DNA from: Nesterenkonia sandarakina
Lineage (GTDB): Bacteria > Actinomycetota > Actinomycetes > Actinomycetales > Micrococcaceae
NCBI RefSeq assembly: GCF_013410215.1
Contig: NZ_JACCFQ010000001.1
Span: forward strand, 620,001 to 684,000
Direction of reading: 5' to 3'
Length of the DNA stretch: 64,000 nucleotides
Shown: positions 1 to 9,258 of the stretch, piece after piece
Position numbering within the stretch: the first letter of the stretch is position 1
Layout of the letters: the number at the start of each line of letters is the position of its first letter
Made by a program: the position numbers and the translations under genes
The notes under the pieces: model-generated
Told to the model about the DNA's origin: nothing
The model's input: the letters and a program-made list of their open reading frames with translations, nothing else
Database searches by the model: none

Positions 1-1
1 C

Positions 2-241
2 CAGGCCTCGGTGGCGATCCAGGTCTCGGGAACCTTCGGGTCCCGGCAGGAGGAGGCACAGCGCCTGGGTCGGCTGCTGCGCCCCGGTGAGTCCGCCGAC
101 GGCGAGGACCCCAAGCGCGCGCACTTCTACTCCGTGGTCACCCGCGACACCGTGGACATGGAGTACGCGGCCAAGCGCCAACGGTTCCTCTCCGAGCAGG
201 GTTACGGGTACTCCATCCTGGACGCCGAAGACATCGTCTGA
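2..241 (+). CDS. DNA repair helicase XPB, C-terminal end (partial)
   Basis: The 5' part lies outside the window; about 79 residues remain. The segment QVSGTFGSRQEEAQRLGRLLRP is the SF2 helicase motif VI region (Q-x-x-G-R-x-x-R) typical of bacterial XPB (Ssl2-type) ATPases, and the tail HFYSVVTRDTVDMEYAAKRQRFL is the family's conserved C-terminus. XPB is an ATP-dependent 3'-5' helicase linked to DNA repair in Actinobacteria. It ends 110 bases before the response regulator, so it is probably a separate transcription unit. Only the last domain is visible, but the family match is strong. Confidence 0.88.
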   Translation, partial: QASVAIQVSGTFGSRQEEAQRLGRLLRPGESADGEDPKRAHFYSVVTRDTVDMEYAAKRQRFLSEQGYGYSILDAEDIV

Positions 242-350
242 GCACCCCGGGCAGCCGTGGCGCGTCCCCACCGCAGGCATGGACCGATGCGTCACCGCGC
301 AGCCAGGTAACGTCCAGCGAGTTTCCAGGAGTGAGGAGCATCCTGGACGG

Positions 351-1079
351 GTGAGTGAGAAAACCCCTGAAGCCAAGCTGCTCGTCGTCGACGACGAGCC
401 CAACATCCGCGAGCTGTTGGCCACCTCGCTGCGGTTCGCGGGATTCGAGGTCGCCGCGGCCGGCAACGGTCGAGAGGCGCTGGAGATCGCCGAGGAGTTC
501 CAGCCCGACCTCGCCGTCCTGGACGTGATGCTCCCAGACATGGACGGCTTCACCGTCACCCGCCGGCTGCGCGCCGCGGGGAAACACTTCCCGGTGCTCT
601 TCCTCACCGCTCGCGACGACACCGATGACAAGATCACGGGTCTCACCGTGGGCGGGGACGACTACGTCACCAAGCCCTTCTCCCTGGATGAGGTGGTCGC
701 CCGGATCCGGGCCGTGCTGCGCCGGACCGCTCCGTTCGAGGACGAGGACGCCGTGATCATGGTCGACAACCTCGAGCTCGACGACGACGCCCACGAGGTC
801 CGTCGCGGAGGTGAGATGGTGGAGCTCTCCCCCACCGAGTTCAAGCTGTTGCGCTACCTGATGATGAACCCCAACCGGGTGCTCTCCAAGCAGCAGATCC
901 TGGATCATGTCTGGGAGTACAACTTCAACGGCGACGCCTCCATCGTGGAGTCCTACATCTCCTATCTCCGCCGGAAGATCGACTCCGGCTCCGAGGGAGC
1001 TCCGATGATCCAGACCAAGCGCGGGGTCGGCTATGTGCTCCAGACCTGGGAGCGCCGGCAGCGCTCGCAGGGGCTGTAA
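351..1079 (+). CDS. OmpR/PhoB-family response regulator
   Basis: A 242-residue DNA-binding response regulator. The receiver domain (about 10-122) carries the acidic pair DDE at 14-16, phospho-acceptor Asp58 in LDVMLPD, Thr86 and Lys108 (TKPF). A winged-helix effector domain follows at about 140-235, ending RGVGYVL. GTG at 351 is chosen because it puts the receiver at the usual distance from the start; the open frame runs further upstream but is not receiver-like. A histidine kinase gene begins 61 bases downstream, so the two form a two-component pair. The closest named relatives that come to mind are the mycobacterial TcrA/TrcR/MprA types; the signal is unknown. Confidence 0.93.
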   Translation: MSEKTPEAKLLVVDDEPNIRELLATSLRFAGFEVAAAGNGREALEIAEEFQPDLAVLDVMLPDMDGFTVTRRLRAAGKHFPVLFLTARDDTDDKITGLTVGGDDYVTKPFSLDEVVARIRAVLRRTAPFEDEDAVIMVDNLELDDDAHEVRRGGEMVELSPTEFKLLRYLMMNPNRVLSKQQILDHVWEYNFNGDASIVESYISYLRRKIDSGSEGAPMIQTKRGVGYVLQTWERRQRSQGL

Positions 1080-1140
1080 CAGACTGCCCGGACCCGTCGC
1101 GGCCTCCACCCCGATACGCCGCTGCGCGTAAGGTCTGAGT

Positions 1141-2691
1141 ATGCGCCCGTTGAGCTCCGCCACCCAGACCTGGCGCAAGGCGTCGCTGAGGACCCAGCTG
1201 GTGCTGATCATGTCCGGGCTGCTGGTGCTGACCCTGTTCGTGACCACCTTCGTCTCGGCCTCGCTGTTCCGCCAGGAGCTGCTGCGCAACCTCGATGAGG
1301 ACATCTACGCCAACGCGAACAACGTCTCGGTGTTCCTCACTCGGCGCAGCGCCCCGGAGTTCGGGGACACCCAGTCCATCCTGCGCTTCTACGGGATCCT
1401 GATGGACTCCGAGGGGCAGCCGCTCCAGGCGACGGCGGGCCCCGGCGGAGATATTCCTGAGATCCCCAGCATGACCTTCGACGAGGTCTTCGAGCTCTGG
1501 CAGGACGGTGAGCACCTCGACGTCGCCGGCACCCAGGAGGGCTCCCGGGGCTGGCGCGTGCACGTGATGCCGCTGGAGAACGGGGAAGACACCCTGGCGG
1601 TGGCCCTGCCGCTGGAGCAGGTGGAGACCTCGGTGGAGCGCGCCACCTTCCTGGTGGCGACCATCGGGCTGATGGCCACGCTTGGGGCCTCCACCATCGC
1701 CTACGCCCTGGTCACCCGCGCCTTCCGCTCGCTGTTCCATGTGGAGAAGACCGCCGCGGAGATCGCCGGCGGGGACTTCTCCAAGCGTGTCGAGACCACC
1801 GCTCCCGCGGACACCGAGATCGGCAGGCTCTCCCGGTCGCTGAACGTGATGCTGGAACAGATCGACACCTCTTTCCAGGCCAAGAGCGCCTCGGAGGAGA
1901 ACATGCGGCGCTTCATCCAGGACGCCTCCCATGAGCTGCGCACCCCGTTGGTCACCATCCGCGGCTTCTCCGAGCTCTACCGGCAGGGCGGGGTCAGCGA
2001 CAACCCCGAGGCGGTGGGGATGGCCATGGGACGGATCGAGTCCGAGGCCAAGCGGATGGGACAGCTGGTCGAGGACATGCTCACCCTGGCCCGTCTCGAT
2101 GAGCAGCGTCCGCTGCAGAAGGCTCCGCTGGACCTGAACCTGATCGCTCACGACGCGATCATGGACCTGGCGGTCAACGCGCCGGACCGCGAGACCCGGG
2201 TCACCGGGCTCGACGGCGGCGCCCCGGTCCCGGCCCCGGCCGTGGGCGACGAGGGCAAGATCCGCCAGATCGTGACGAACCTGGTCACCAACGCGCTGCG
2301 CTACACGCCGCAGGGGACTCGGCTGGAGATCGCAGTGGGCACCCAGGAGCGCACCGACTCGCAGATCGACGCCGTCCTGGAGGTCCGCGACCACGGCGAC
2401 GGGATCTCCGAGGAGGACGCCACGAAGATCTTCGAGCGCTTCTACCGGGCAGACAACTCACGTCAGCGGGAGACCGGCGGCACCGGCCTGGGCCTGGCGA
2501 TCTGTGCCGCGATCGCGGCTCAGCACCAGGGCACCGTCCGACACAGTCCCACGCCGGGCGGCGGCGCCACGATGACGCTGCGACTGCCGATGGTGGCCCC
2601 CGACGACCAGAGCGACCACGAGACCGACATCGACGAGGATGAGCTGGACCAGCTCCGCGCCGCAGCCAGGGAACACCACACGCCTGACTGA
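1141..2691 (+). CDS. Two-component sensor histidine kinase
   Basis: A 516-residue membrane kinase. Transmembrane helix 1 lies near 20-43 and helix 2 near 163-186, enclosing an extracytoplasmic sensor of about 120 residues without cysteines. HAMP follows (about 186-240), then HisKA with His264 in DASHELRTPL. The HATPase domain shows an N box (NLVTNALRYTP), DHGDGI and GGTGLGLAI. It is the cognate partner of the response regulator just upstream. The start ATG has an AAGG 8 bases before it. The C-terminal 25 residues are acidic and probably unstructured. Confidence 0.93.
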   Translation: MRPLSSATQTWRKASLRTQLVLIMSGLLVLTLFVTTFVSASLFRQELLRNLDEDIYANANNVSVFLTRRSAPEFGDTQSILRFYGILMDSEGQPLQATAGPGGDIPEIPSMTFDEVFELWQDGEHLDVAGTQEGSRGWRVHVMPLENGEDTLAVALPLEQVETSVERATFLVATIGLMATLGASTIAYALVTRAFRSLFHVEKTAAEIAGGDFSKRVETTAPADTEIGRLSRSLNVMLEQIDTSFQAKSASEENMRRFIQDASHELRTPLVTIRGFSELYRQGGVSDNPEAVGMAMGRIESEAKRMGQLVEDMLTLARLDEQRPLQKAPLDLNLIAHDAIMDLAVNAPDRETRVTGLDGGAPVPAPAVGDEGKIRQIVTNLVTNALRYTPQGTRLEIAVGTQERTDSQIDAVLEVRDHGDGISEEDATKIFERFYRADNSRQRETGGTGLGLAICAAIAAQHQGTVRHSPTPGGGATMTLRLPMVAPDDQSDHETDIDEDELDQLRAAAREHHTPD

Positions 2692-2735
2692 GCCACCGCG
2701 CCACCGGCCGGTCTGCCCCGGTTGGGTCTGGCCCG

Positions 2736-2759
2736 CTGGTCTGCCTGCTGGTCTGCCTG
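2736..2759. repeat. Two tandem copies of a 12-bp unit
   Basis: CTGGTCTGCCTG occurs twice head to tail, embedded in a wider GCC/CTG-rich degenerate stretch (about 2703-2790) between the histidine kinase and the WXG100 gene. No coding potential is evident. It resembles other short-period repeats in intergenic gaps of this window. Confidence 0.6.
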
Positions 2760-2949
2760 CTGTGCTGGACCATCGCGGTCTGCCCCAGCGCGTTCTGCGC
2801 CTGGCGTCCCAGCCCGGGGTTCCACAGCGGAAGCTGCAGCGCCCGATGTGTGCTCGGCCCTCGGTAGCGTCCTGTGCCATCGGCGGGGCAGCGGGTCCCG
2901 CCAGATCCCTACTACGCACCGGTTGGACCGGTCACCCGAGGAGAGAACC

Positions 2950-3240
2950 ATGGCACTGCTACAGATCGACACCGCCGAGCTGCTCGCCAAGAGCCAGACC
3001 GTGGAGGCCACGCTGGGCCGCATCCAGAGCGATGTCAGCTCGATGGAGTCCCAGCTGCGTCAGCTGCAGGACTCCTGGAAAGGCTCGGCGTCCACGGCCT
3101 TCCAAGAAGTGCTCACCCAGTGGCGCGCCACCCAGGTCCAGGTGGAGCAGTCTCTGGCCAGCGTGCGCCAGGCGATGGCCTCAGCCTCCAGCCAGTACGA
3201 GGAGACCGAATCGGCGAACACCCGGATGTTCGGCCACTGA
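2950..3240 (+). CDS. WXG100 family (ESAT-6-like) protein
   Basis: A 96-residue helical-hairpin protein with the defining turn W43-K44-G45 between two amphipathic helices, no signal peptide and no cysteine. WXG100 proteins are normally small substrates or partners of type VII (ESX/Ess) secretion. Start ATG follows GAGGAG at good spacing; longer upstream translation would be low-complexity. No EccC/EssC ATPase, second WXG100 gene or LXG toxin is seen nearby, so this copy is an orphan in this window. The C-terminus lacks an obvious YxxxD/E signal, although YEETESA (residues 83-89) contains Y-E-E-T-E, which fits YxxxE loosely. Confidence 0.85.
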   Translation: MALLQIDTAELLAKSQTVEATLGRIQSDVSSMESQLRQLQDSWKGSASTAFQEVLTQWRATQVQVEQSLASVRQAMASASSQYEETESANTRMFGH

Positions 3241-3339
3241 GCAACGTCCCCGCGCAATTCGTCTGAGCAAGGTCAGGGGGCAAGGTCGCTGGGCGAGGTC
3301 ACTGGGCGCCCTCGCTGGGCAACCTGTCAGGGCAGACGA

Positions 3340-3376
3340 AGAACCCCGCCACAGACCAGGTCTGTGGCGGGGTTCT
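3340..3376 (-). terminator. Hairpin terminator of groL
   Basis: A perfect 16-bp stem (AGAACCCCGCCACAGA with its complement) with a 5-base loop lies 41 bases past the groL stop. It can serve both convergent genes (WXG100 gene forward, groL reverse). No strong U-tract follows, common for actinobacterial terminators. Confidence 0.8.
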
Positions 3377-3416
3377 CAGCTAGCGACGGTGCGCGAGGGA
3401 TCGGCTGGTCAGCTGA

Positions 3417-5087
<1,671 letters not shown>

Positions 5088-5233
5088 TCAAGCCGTGGTG
5101 TGTGACTGTCAGACGTGTTCGCGTCTGCTGGGTCGAACCATTCCAGGTGCCCGCGACGGACGGCCGTTCCCGCGTCACCGGGAACATCTGTATGGCCTCA
5201 CCTGCTCAGGTTCCTCTAGCAGTCTCGACACGA

Positions 5234-5277
5234 GAGTGCTAAACCAATTTTTAGCACTCTGACCTATCGAGTGCAAA
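5234..5277 (-). promoter_or_regulatory. CIRCE (HrcA operator) with an extra half-site
   Basis: TTAGCACTC (5251-5259), nine bases, then GAGTGCAAA (5269-5277) is a CIRCE element with one mismatch to TTAGCACTC-N9-GAGTGCTAA. A third, perfect half-site GAGTGCTAA lies at 5234-5242, 8 bases from the middle half. Read toward groL, TTGCAC (-35 like) and TAAAAA (-10 like) with a 17-base spacer fall inside the element, so HrcA binding would cover the promoter. The promoter call is inference. The remainder of the 378-base gap 5055-5432 shows no gene. Confidence 0.85.
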
Positions 5278-5432
5278 CCTCTGCGCCGAGGGCGGATCCA
5301 GCCTCCTCCGGCGGACCGCAGGCCACCGCCGGGACCACCACCGGCAGCCGCGCTCCGCTCCCCGAGTGCGGGACCGGCCTGCGCAGCTGATCTCCCAGTC
5401 GCCGGGCACGCAGACGGTACCCTTGAGGCGTG

Positions 5433-6635
5433 ATGGAGCATAGAGATTCAGGCGTCGCCGCCGCGTACCAGGTCCGCCCGATCAGCACCCAGGAGCACAC
5501 CCGCTTCCTCGCTGATCACAAGACCGCATCCTTCCTGCAGAACCCGCGCTGGCCCGCGGTGAAGAAGGAGTGGCAGGCGCAGAGCCTCGGAGTCTTCGAG
5601 TCCGGATCGGGCTCCGACGCCTCGCCGGTGGCCGCCGCGCTGGTGCTCTTCCGGCGACTCCCCATCCCCGCAGCGGTGCCGCTGCTCGGAGGGAAGAAGC
5701 TCGCCTATATGGCCGAGGGCCCGGTGATGGACCCGGCGGCCGCGGATCTGGAGCAGCTCCTGCCGCCGCTGATCGATCATCTGAAGTCCTCCGGCGCGTT
5801 CCTGATCCGCATGGGTCTGCCCTCGGTGCTGCGCCGCTGGGAGGCCAAGGAGGTCCGCCGGGCACTCGCCGCCGGGGAGAACACCAGCATCGAGGAGCTC
5901 GCAGAGCTCGAGGTCGACACGGCAGGTTCCGCCCAGGCCCGCCAGTGGCAGGAGCAGCTGCGCAGACTGGGATTCAAGGCCCCCGCGCCGAGCACCGACT
6001 TCGAAGCCGGACAGCCGCAGTTCCAGGCTCGGATCCCGCTCACCGATCCCTCAGGCGCTCAGCTCTCGATCGATGAGGTGCTGGCCCGGATGGATCAGTC
6101 CTCGCGCCGGCAGACCAAGAAGTCCACACGCTCGGAGCTGACGGTGAGCGTCGGGGCGGAAGCTGACCTTCAGGCCTGGCACACGCTCTACGCGGAGACC
6201 GCCGAGCGGGATGACTTCACCGGTCGGCCGCTGAGCTATTTCCAGGACATGTACTCAGAGCTCAACGCCTCCCCGTTGAGCGAGTGCACGCTCTACCTGG
6301 CGCACTTCGAGGATCAGCTGCTCGCCGCGGCGATCTATGTCCGGCAGGGCGAGTTCGCCTGGTACGTCTATGGCGCCTCCTCCGCTGCGGAGCGCAAGCG
6401 CTACGCGCCGCGGGCGCTGCAGCTGCGCCAGATCGAGGACTCCCTCGCCGCGGGCTGCCAGTTCTATGACCTCGGTGGGCTCAGCCCGTCACTGGACCCG
6501 GAGTACCCGCTGGCCGGGCTGACCCGGTTCAAGACGACGATGGGCGCCGATGTGGTGCAGACCCTCGGTGAGTGGGACTACGAGGTCAACCCGCTGCTGG
6601 CGAAGGCGTTCAACCTCTACATGTCCCGGCGCTGA
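5433..6635 (+). CDS. FemAB/FemX-type peptidoglycan bridge aminoacyltransferase
   Basis: A 400-residue cytoplasmic protein of the Fem ligase family (two GNAT-like subdomains). Recognisable features are the N-terminal FLQNPRWPAVKKEWQ, the basic KKSTRSEL stretch, and the C-terminal block YAPRALQLRQIEDSLAAGCQFYDLGGLSPSLD ending GLTRFKTTMGA. The family transfers amino acids from aminoacyl-tRNA to lipid II stem-peptide Lys to build the interpeptide bridge, which is variable in Micrococcaceae. ATG 5433 is preferred over GTG 5430 because GAGG then sits 4 bases upstream. A coiled-coil segment between the GNAT folds is weak. The donor amino acid cannot be read from sequence. Confidence 0.85.
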   Translation: MEHRDSGVAAAYQVRPISTQEHTRFLADHKTASFLQNPRWPAVKKEWQAQSLGVFESGSGSDASPVAAALVLFRRLPIPAAVPLLGGKKLAYMAEGPVMDPAAADLEQLLPPLIDHLKSSGAFLIRMGLPSVLRRWEAKEVRRALAAGENTSIEELAELEVDTAGSAQARQWQEQLRRLGFKAPAPSTDFEAGQPQFQARIPLTDPSGAQLSIDEVLARMDQSSRRQTKKSTRSELTVSVGAEADLQAWHTLYAETAERDDFTGRPLSYFQDMYSELNASPLSECTLYLAHFEDQLLAAAIYVRQGEFAWYVYGASSAAERKRYAPRALQLRQIEDSLAAGCQFYDLGGLSPSLDPEYPLAGLTRFKTTMGADVVQTLGEWDYEVNPLLAKAFNLYMSRR

Positions 6636-6642
6636 GCCCGCG

Positions 6643-6999
6643 CTACTCCGGGACCGCGATGGTCAACGACGCGATCAAGCCGGCCTCGTCCAGGACGAAG
6701 CTGCTCCGGAGATCGACCCGGCCGCCGGGGAAGTCGCCCTCCACGCGTTCGGTGATCTCCACGACGTCCTGTGCCTGCTCAGCAGACACCATGGTCTTGG
6801 TGTAGCTGAAGGCCTGCGCGACCTCACTGCGCCACCTGGCGATCTCCTCGCGCCCGTGGTGTCGTCTGCCGTCGTCGACGACGACCGCGTGTTCGTTGAA
6901 CAGCTCGGCGAGGGCCCGCGGTGAGCTCGACGCCTCGGCGTCGAGGTAGGCCGTCACCACGGCTGGCAGCGCGGTCGGGTGTGTGGTGCGCTCTGTCAT
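6643..6999 (-). CDS. SnoaL/NTF2-like protein
   Basis: A 118-residue single-domain protein with the cone-barrel pattern of the SnoaL/DUF4440 group: N-terminal helix YLDAEASSSPRALAELF, then HAVVVDDGRRHHGREEIARW, then strands ending LIASLTIAVPE. Start ATG 6999 has AGGAG 7 bases upstream; an ATG 18 bases further out is possible. Such proteins can be isomerases, binding proteins or scavengers; the reaction is unknown. It is divergent from the MerR gene and a MerR-type dyad lies in its promoter, so it is the likely target of that regulator. It converges with the Fem gene, 7 bases apart. Confidence 0.8.
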   Translation of the reverse strand: MTERTTHPTALPAVVTAYLDAEASSSPRALAELFNEHAVVVDDGRRHHGREEIARWRSEVAQAFSYTKTMVSAEQAQDVVEITERVEGDFPGGRVDLRSSFVLDEAGLIASLTIAVPE

Positions 7000-7090
7000 G
7001 AGGTGGCTCCTGTCCATGCAGTGGTTCGACTCTGGTGGGGTTCGGCGCAGTCCGCTGGGCGAGTTCTCGCGCCCACGTCCCGCTCTGGCC

Positions 7091-7121
7091 ACGCTGCCCC
7101 TTCCCCTTGGGGCAAGGTCAA
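7091..7121 (-). promoter_or_regulatory. MerR-type operator/promoter
   Basis: On the reverse strand TTGACC (-35) is followed directly by the dyad CCTT-n-CCC-nnn-GGG-n-AAGG (7099-7117), and a weak -10 (CAGCGT, 7091-7096) lies 19 bases away. A dyad filling an overlong spacer is the signature of MerR-activated promoters. It points toward the SnoaL-like gene and lies 65 bases upstream of the merR start. The -10 is poor, so the exact promoter is inferred. Confidence 0.6.
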
Positions 7122-7185
7122 GCGCTGGGCTGGATCCGCGAGTCGGCATTGGCGCTGGCCGAGTGTCAGGGGTGAGGATGTGTCC

Positions 7186-7995
7186 ATGGCTGCCTATATG
7201 ACCATCGGAGACTTCAGCCGGGCGACGAGGCTGAGCGCCAAGGCGTTGCGCTTCTACCATCGGGTCGGCCTGCTGGAACCGGCAGTGATCGACCCGGTGA
7301 ACCACTATCGCCTCTACGAATCGGCGCAGATCCCCGAGGCCCGGATGGTCCAGCGGCTGCGCTCCCTGGACATGCCGGTCGACGAGATCCGGCGGATCCT
7401 GGGCTCGACCGACCCGGCTGCCGGAGCGCAGGCGATCGCGCATCATCTGCACCGGATGGAACAGCGTCTGAGCGAGACCCGAGACGCCGTCGCTGCGCTG
7501 CGCGAGATGCTCACGGAGCCAGAGACACCCCTGGAGATCCGACGGGTTCCCGCCCTGGACGTGGTGATCATCAGAGACTCCATCGAGCTGCCCCAGCTCG
7601 GAGACTGGTTCACATCCGCCCGGCGGGAGCTGCGCGCTGGGCTCGAGGCGGCCGGGGTCGACGCCGTCGGGCCCCTGGGCGGGTTGTTCTCCACCGAGCT
7701 GTTCCTCCACGAGGCGGGCGACTGCGCCCTCTTCCTTCCAGTGGAAGCCGCACCCCGCGCGGCGTGCGGCGGACGGGCGACCTTCGAGACCCTTCCCGCC
7801 ACCCGGATGGCGGTGGCGGTCCACCAGGGATCCGACCACACGATCTCTCGCGCCTACGCCGCGCTGGGAGCGCGTGTCGCAGACCGCGGCGACAGCGCAG
7901 CAGGCCCGATCCGGGAGACCTATACCGGCGACGCCCCCTCCGGTGTCGGCACCACGGAGATCGGCTGGCCGCTCACCGACGCAGCCGCGACCTAG
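7186..7995 (+). CDS. MerR-family regulator with effector-binding domain
   Basis: A 269-residue protein. The N-terminal winged helix (MTIGDFSRATRLSAKALRFYHRVGLLEPA) and its long dimer helix are MerR class. Residues about 120-265 resemble the GyrI-like/BmrR C-terminal ligand-binding fold, suggesting a small hydrophobic or cationic inducer. ATG 7186 is chosen because GAGG sits 8 bases upstream; GTG 7180 is the alternative. The neighbour on the opposite strand is the SnoaL-like gene with the dyad described above. The inducer is unknown; a multidrug or aromatic ligand is possible given the adjacent pca genes, but that is speculation. Confidence 0.88.
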   Translation: MAAYMTIGDFSRATRLSAKALRFYHRVGLLEPAVIDPVNHYRLYESAQIPEARMVQRLRSLDMPVDEIRRILGSTDPAAGAQAIAHHLHRMEQRLSETRDAVAALREMLTEPETPLEIRRVPALDVVIIRDSIELPQLGDWFTSARRELRAGLEAAGVDAVGPLGGLFSTELFLHEAGDCALFLPVEAAPRAACGGRATFETLPATRMAVAVHQGSDHTISRAYAALGARVADRGDSAAGPIRETYTGDAPSGVGTTEIGWPLTDAAAT

Positions 7996-8018
7996 GTGCA
8001 GAGCCGCCAGACCTCACG

Positions 8019-8046
8019 GCGCACCAGTCAGCCCTGACCGGTGCGC
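8019..8046 (-). terminator. Hairpin across the pcaC stop codon
   Basis: GCGCACCAGTCA, a 4-base loop, and TGACCGGTGCGC form a 12-bp stem with one mismatch. It spans the end of pcaC and the gap to the convergent merR gene, so it is a plausible bidirectional terminator of the pca operon. No U-tract is present. Confidence 0.5.
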
Positions 8047-8414
8047 TCCTCCTGCAGCACCCGACGCCCGATGCTGAACGCCGTGTTCGCCGCGGGGACC
8101 GAGCAGTAGATGGCGCATTGCAGGAAGACCTCTTTGATCTGATCCTCGGTGAGCCCGTTGCGCAGCGCCGCGCGGATATGCATCTCCAGCTCCTCCCAGT
8201 ACCCGCCGGCGATCAGGGCGGTCAGCGTGATCACCGAACGGGTCGACCGGTCCAGCCCGGGGCGGGTCCAGATCGAGCCCCAGGCGTAGTTGGTGATCAG
8301 TTCCTGGAAGTCCTCGGTGAAGTCGTCCTTCTTGGCCTCGGCGCGGTCTACGTGGGCGTCGGAGAGCACCTCGCGGCGGACCTTCATGCCGTCCTGGTAG
8401 TGGGGATCAGTCAT
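8028..8414 (-). CDS. pcaC: 4-carboxymuconolactone decarboxylase
   Basis: A 128-residue AhpD-like all-helical protein matching PcaC (GMKVRREVLSDAHVDRA..., DFQELITNYAWGSIWTRPGLDRSTRS, ALRNGLTEDQIKEVFLQCAIYCSVPAAN). It decarboxylates 4-carboxymuconolactone to beta-ketoadipate enol-lactone. It is the last gene of the reverse pcaHGBDC operon and its start overlaps the end of pcaD by 8 bases in another frame. In many actinobacteria pcaD and pcaC are fused as pcaL; here they are separate, with both domains full length. Confidence 0.95.
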   Translation of the reverse strand: MTDPHYQDGMKVRREVLSDAHVDRAEAKKDDFTEDFQELITNYAWGSIWTRPGLDRSTRSVITLTALIAGGYWEELEMHIRAALRNGLTEDQIKEVFLQCAIYCSVPAANTAFSIGRRVLQEERTGQG

Positions 8415-9258
8415 TGAGGAACTCCTTGAGCAGTCGGGCGGTGGCCTCCGGGGCTTCGGCCGGGGCCTGATGGGCGACGCCGTCGAGCACCGCGGTCTGG
8501 GTGTGCGGGGCTGCGGCGAGGTCCTGCACCGCCGAGGGCGGACACACCGGATCCTCCACCCCGCTGATCACCAACAGCGGTCGGGCGACGCCGGCGAGCT
8601 CGGCCGTGAGGTCATAGCGGCCCAGAGCCCGGCAGGCGGCGGCGTAGGAATGCCGGTCGGTGTGCTGCAGGCAGTGCAGCAGCCCGGTGACCACCTCTGG
8701 CTCACGGGCCATGAACCCCGGGGCGAACCAGCGCTGCGCGGAGCCCTCGACCATGGTGGGAGTTCCCGCCTGCGCGACGAGCTCCGCGCGTTCGCTCCAC
8801 ATCTGGGGGTCACCGATCTTCGCCGCGGTGCACAGCGCCGCCAACCGGGTGAACCGCGTGTTCCCGCGCAGCGCGAGGGTCAGACTGACGGTCCCTGCGA
8901 TCGAGACCCCGGCGGCGTAGACCGGAAGATCGGCGGGCAGTCCGTGGTTGTCGGCGAGCTCGGCGACGAGCTCCTCCAGCGCGTCGGCGAGGTCGCTGAT
9001 CTCGAAGGACTCGGTGAAGGGCTCCGCATCGCCGTGGCCGGGCAGGTCCCAGCCGATCAGCGTGAAGCTCTCCTGCAGATGTGCCAGGGCACCCTGCCAC
9101 AGGACGGCGACGCTGGTCCCCAGCGAGGGGCCCAGCACCAGCACCGGCCGGGCGCCGGTGCGCAGATCCTCGACGGACCCGGAGAGCAGCTGCGGGGTCA
9201 GGGTCAGCGTGGCGGCTGACCCCGACGCATCCGGGTGGGGCAGGTGTGATTCAGACAT
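8407..9258 (-). CDS. pcaD: 3-oxoadipate enol-lactonase
   Basis: A 283-residue alpha/beta hydrolase. Visible are GPSLGTS, the oxyanion region GWDLPGHGDAEPF, the nucleophile elbow G-V-S-I-A-G (Ser in YAAGVSIAG), a cap domain and the catalytic His near GVAHQAPAEAPE. It hydrolyses beta-ketoadipate enol-lactone to beta-ketoadipate. The start ATG 9258 overlaps the pcaB stop by 8 bases, and the same 8-base overlap recurs with pcaC, implying translational coupling. Confidence 0.92.
   Translation of the reverse strand: MSESHLPHPDASGSAATLTLTPQLLSGSVEDLRTGARPVLVLGPSLGTSVAVLWQGALAHLQESFTLIGWDLPGHGDAEPFTESFEISDLADALEELVAELADNHGLPADLPVYAAGVSIAGTVSLTLALRGNTRFTRLAALCTAAKIGDPQMWSERAELVAQAGTPTMVEGSAQRWFAPGFMAREPEVVTGLLHCLQHTDRHSYAAACRALGRYDLTAELAGVARPLLVISGVEDPVCPPSAVQDLAAAPHTQTAVLDGVAHQAPAEAPEATARLLKEFLND

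Noticed and set aside
8407-8414. Frameshifted pcaL pseudogene
   Set aside because: Both pcaD and pcaC are full length with normal ends and starts, and the same 8-base overlap occurs at pcaB/pcaD. A real coupled pair is simpler.
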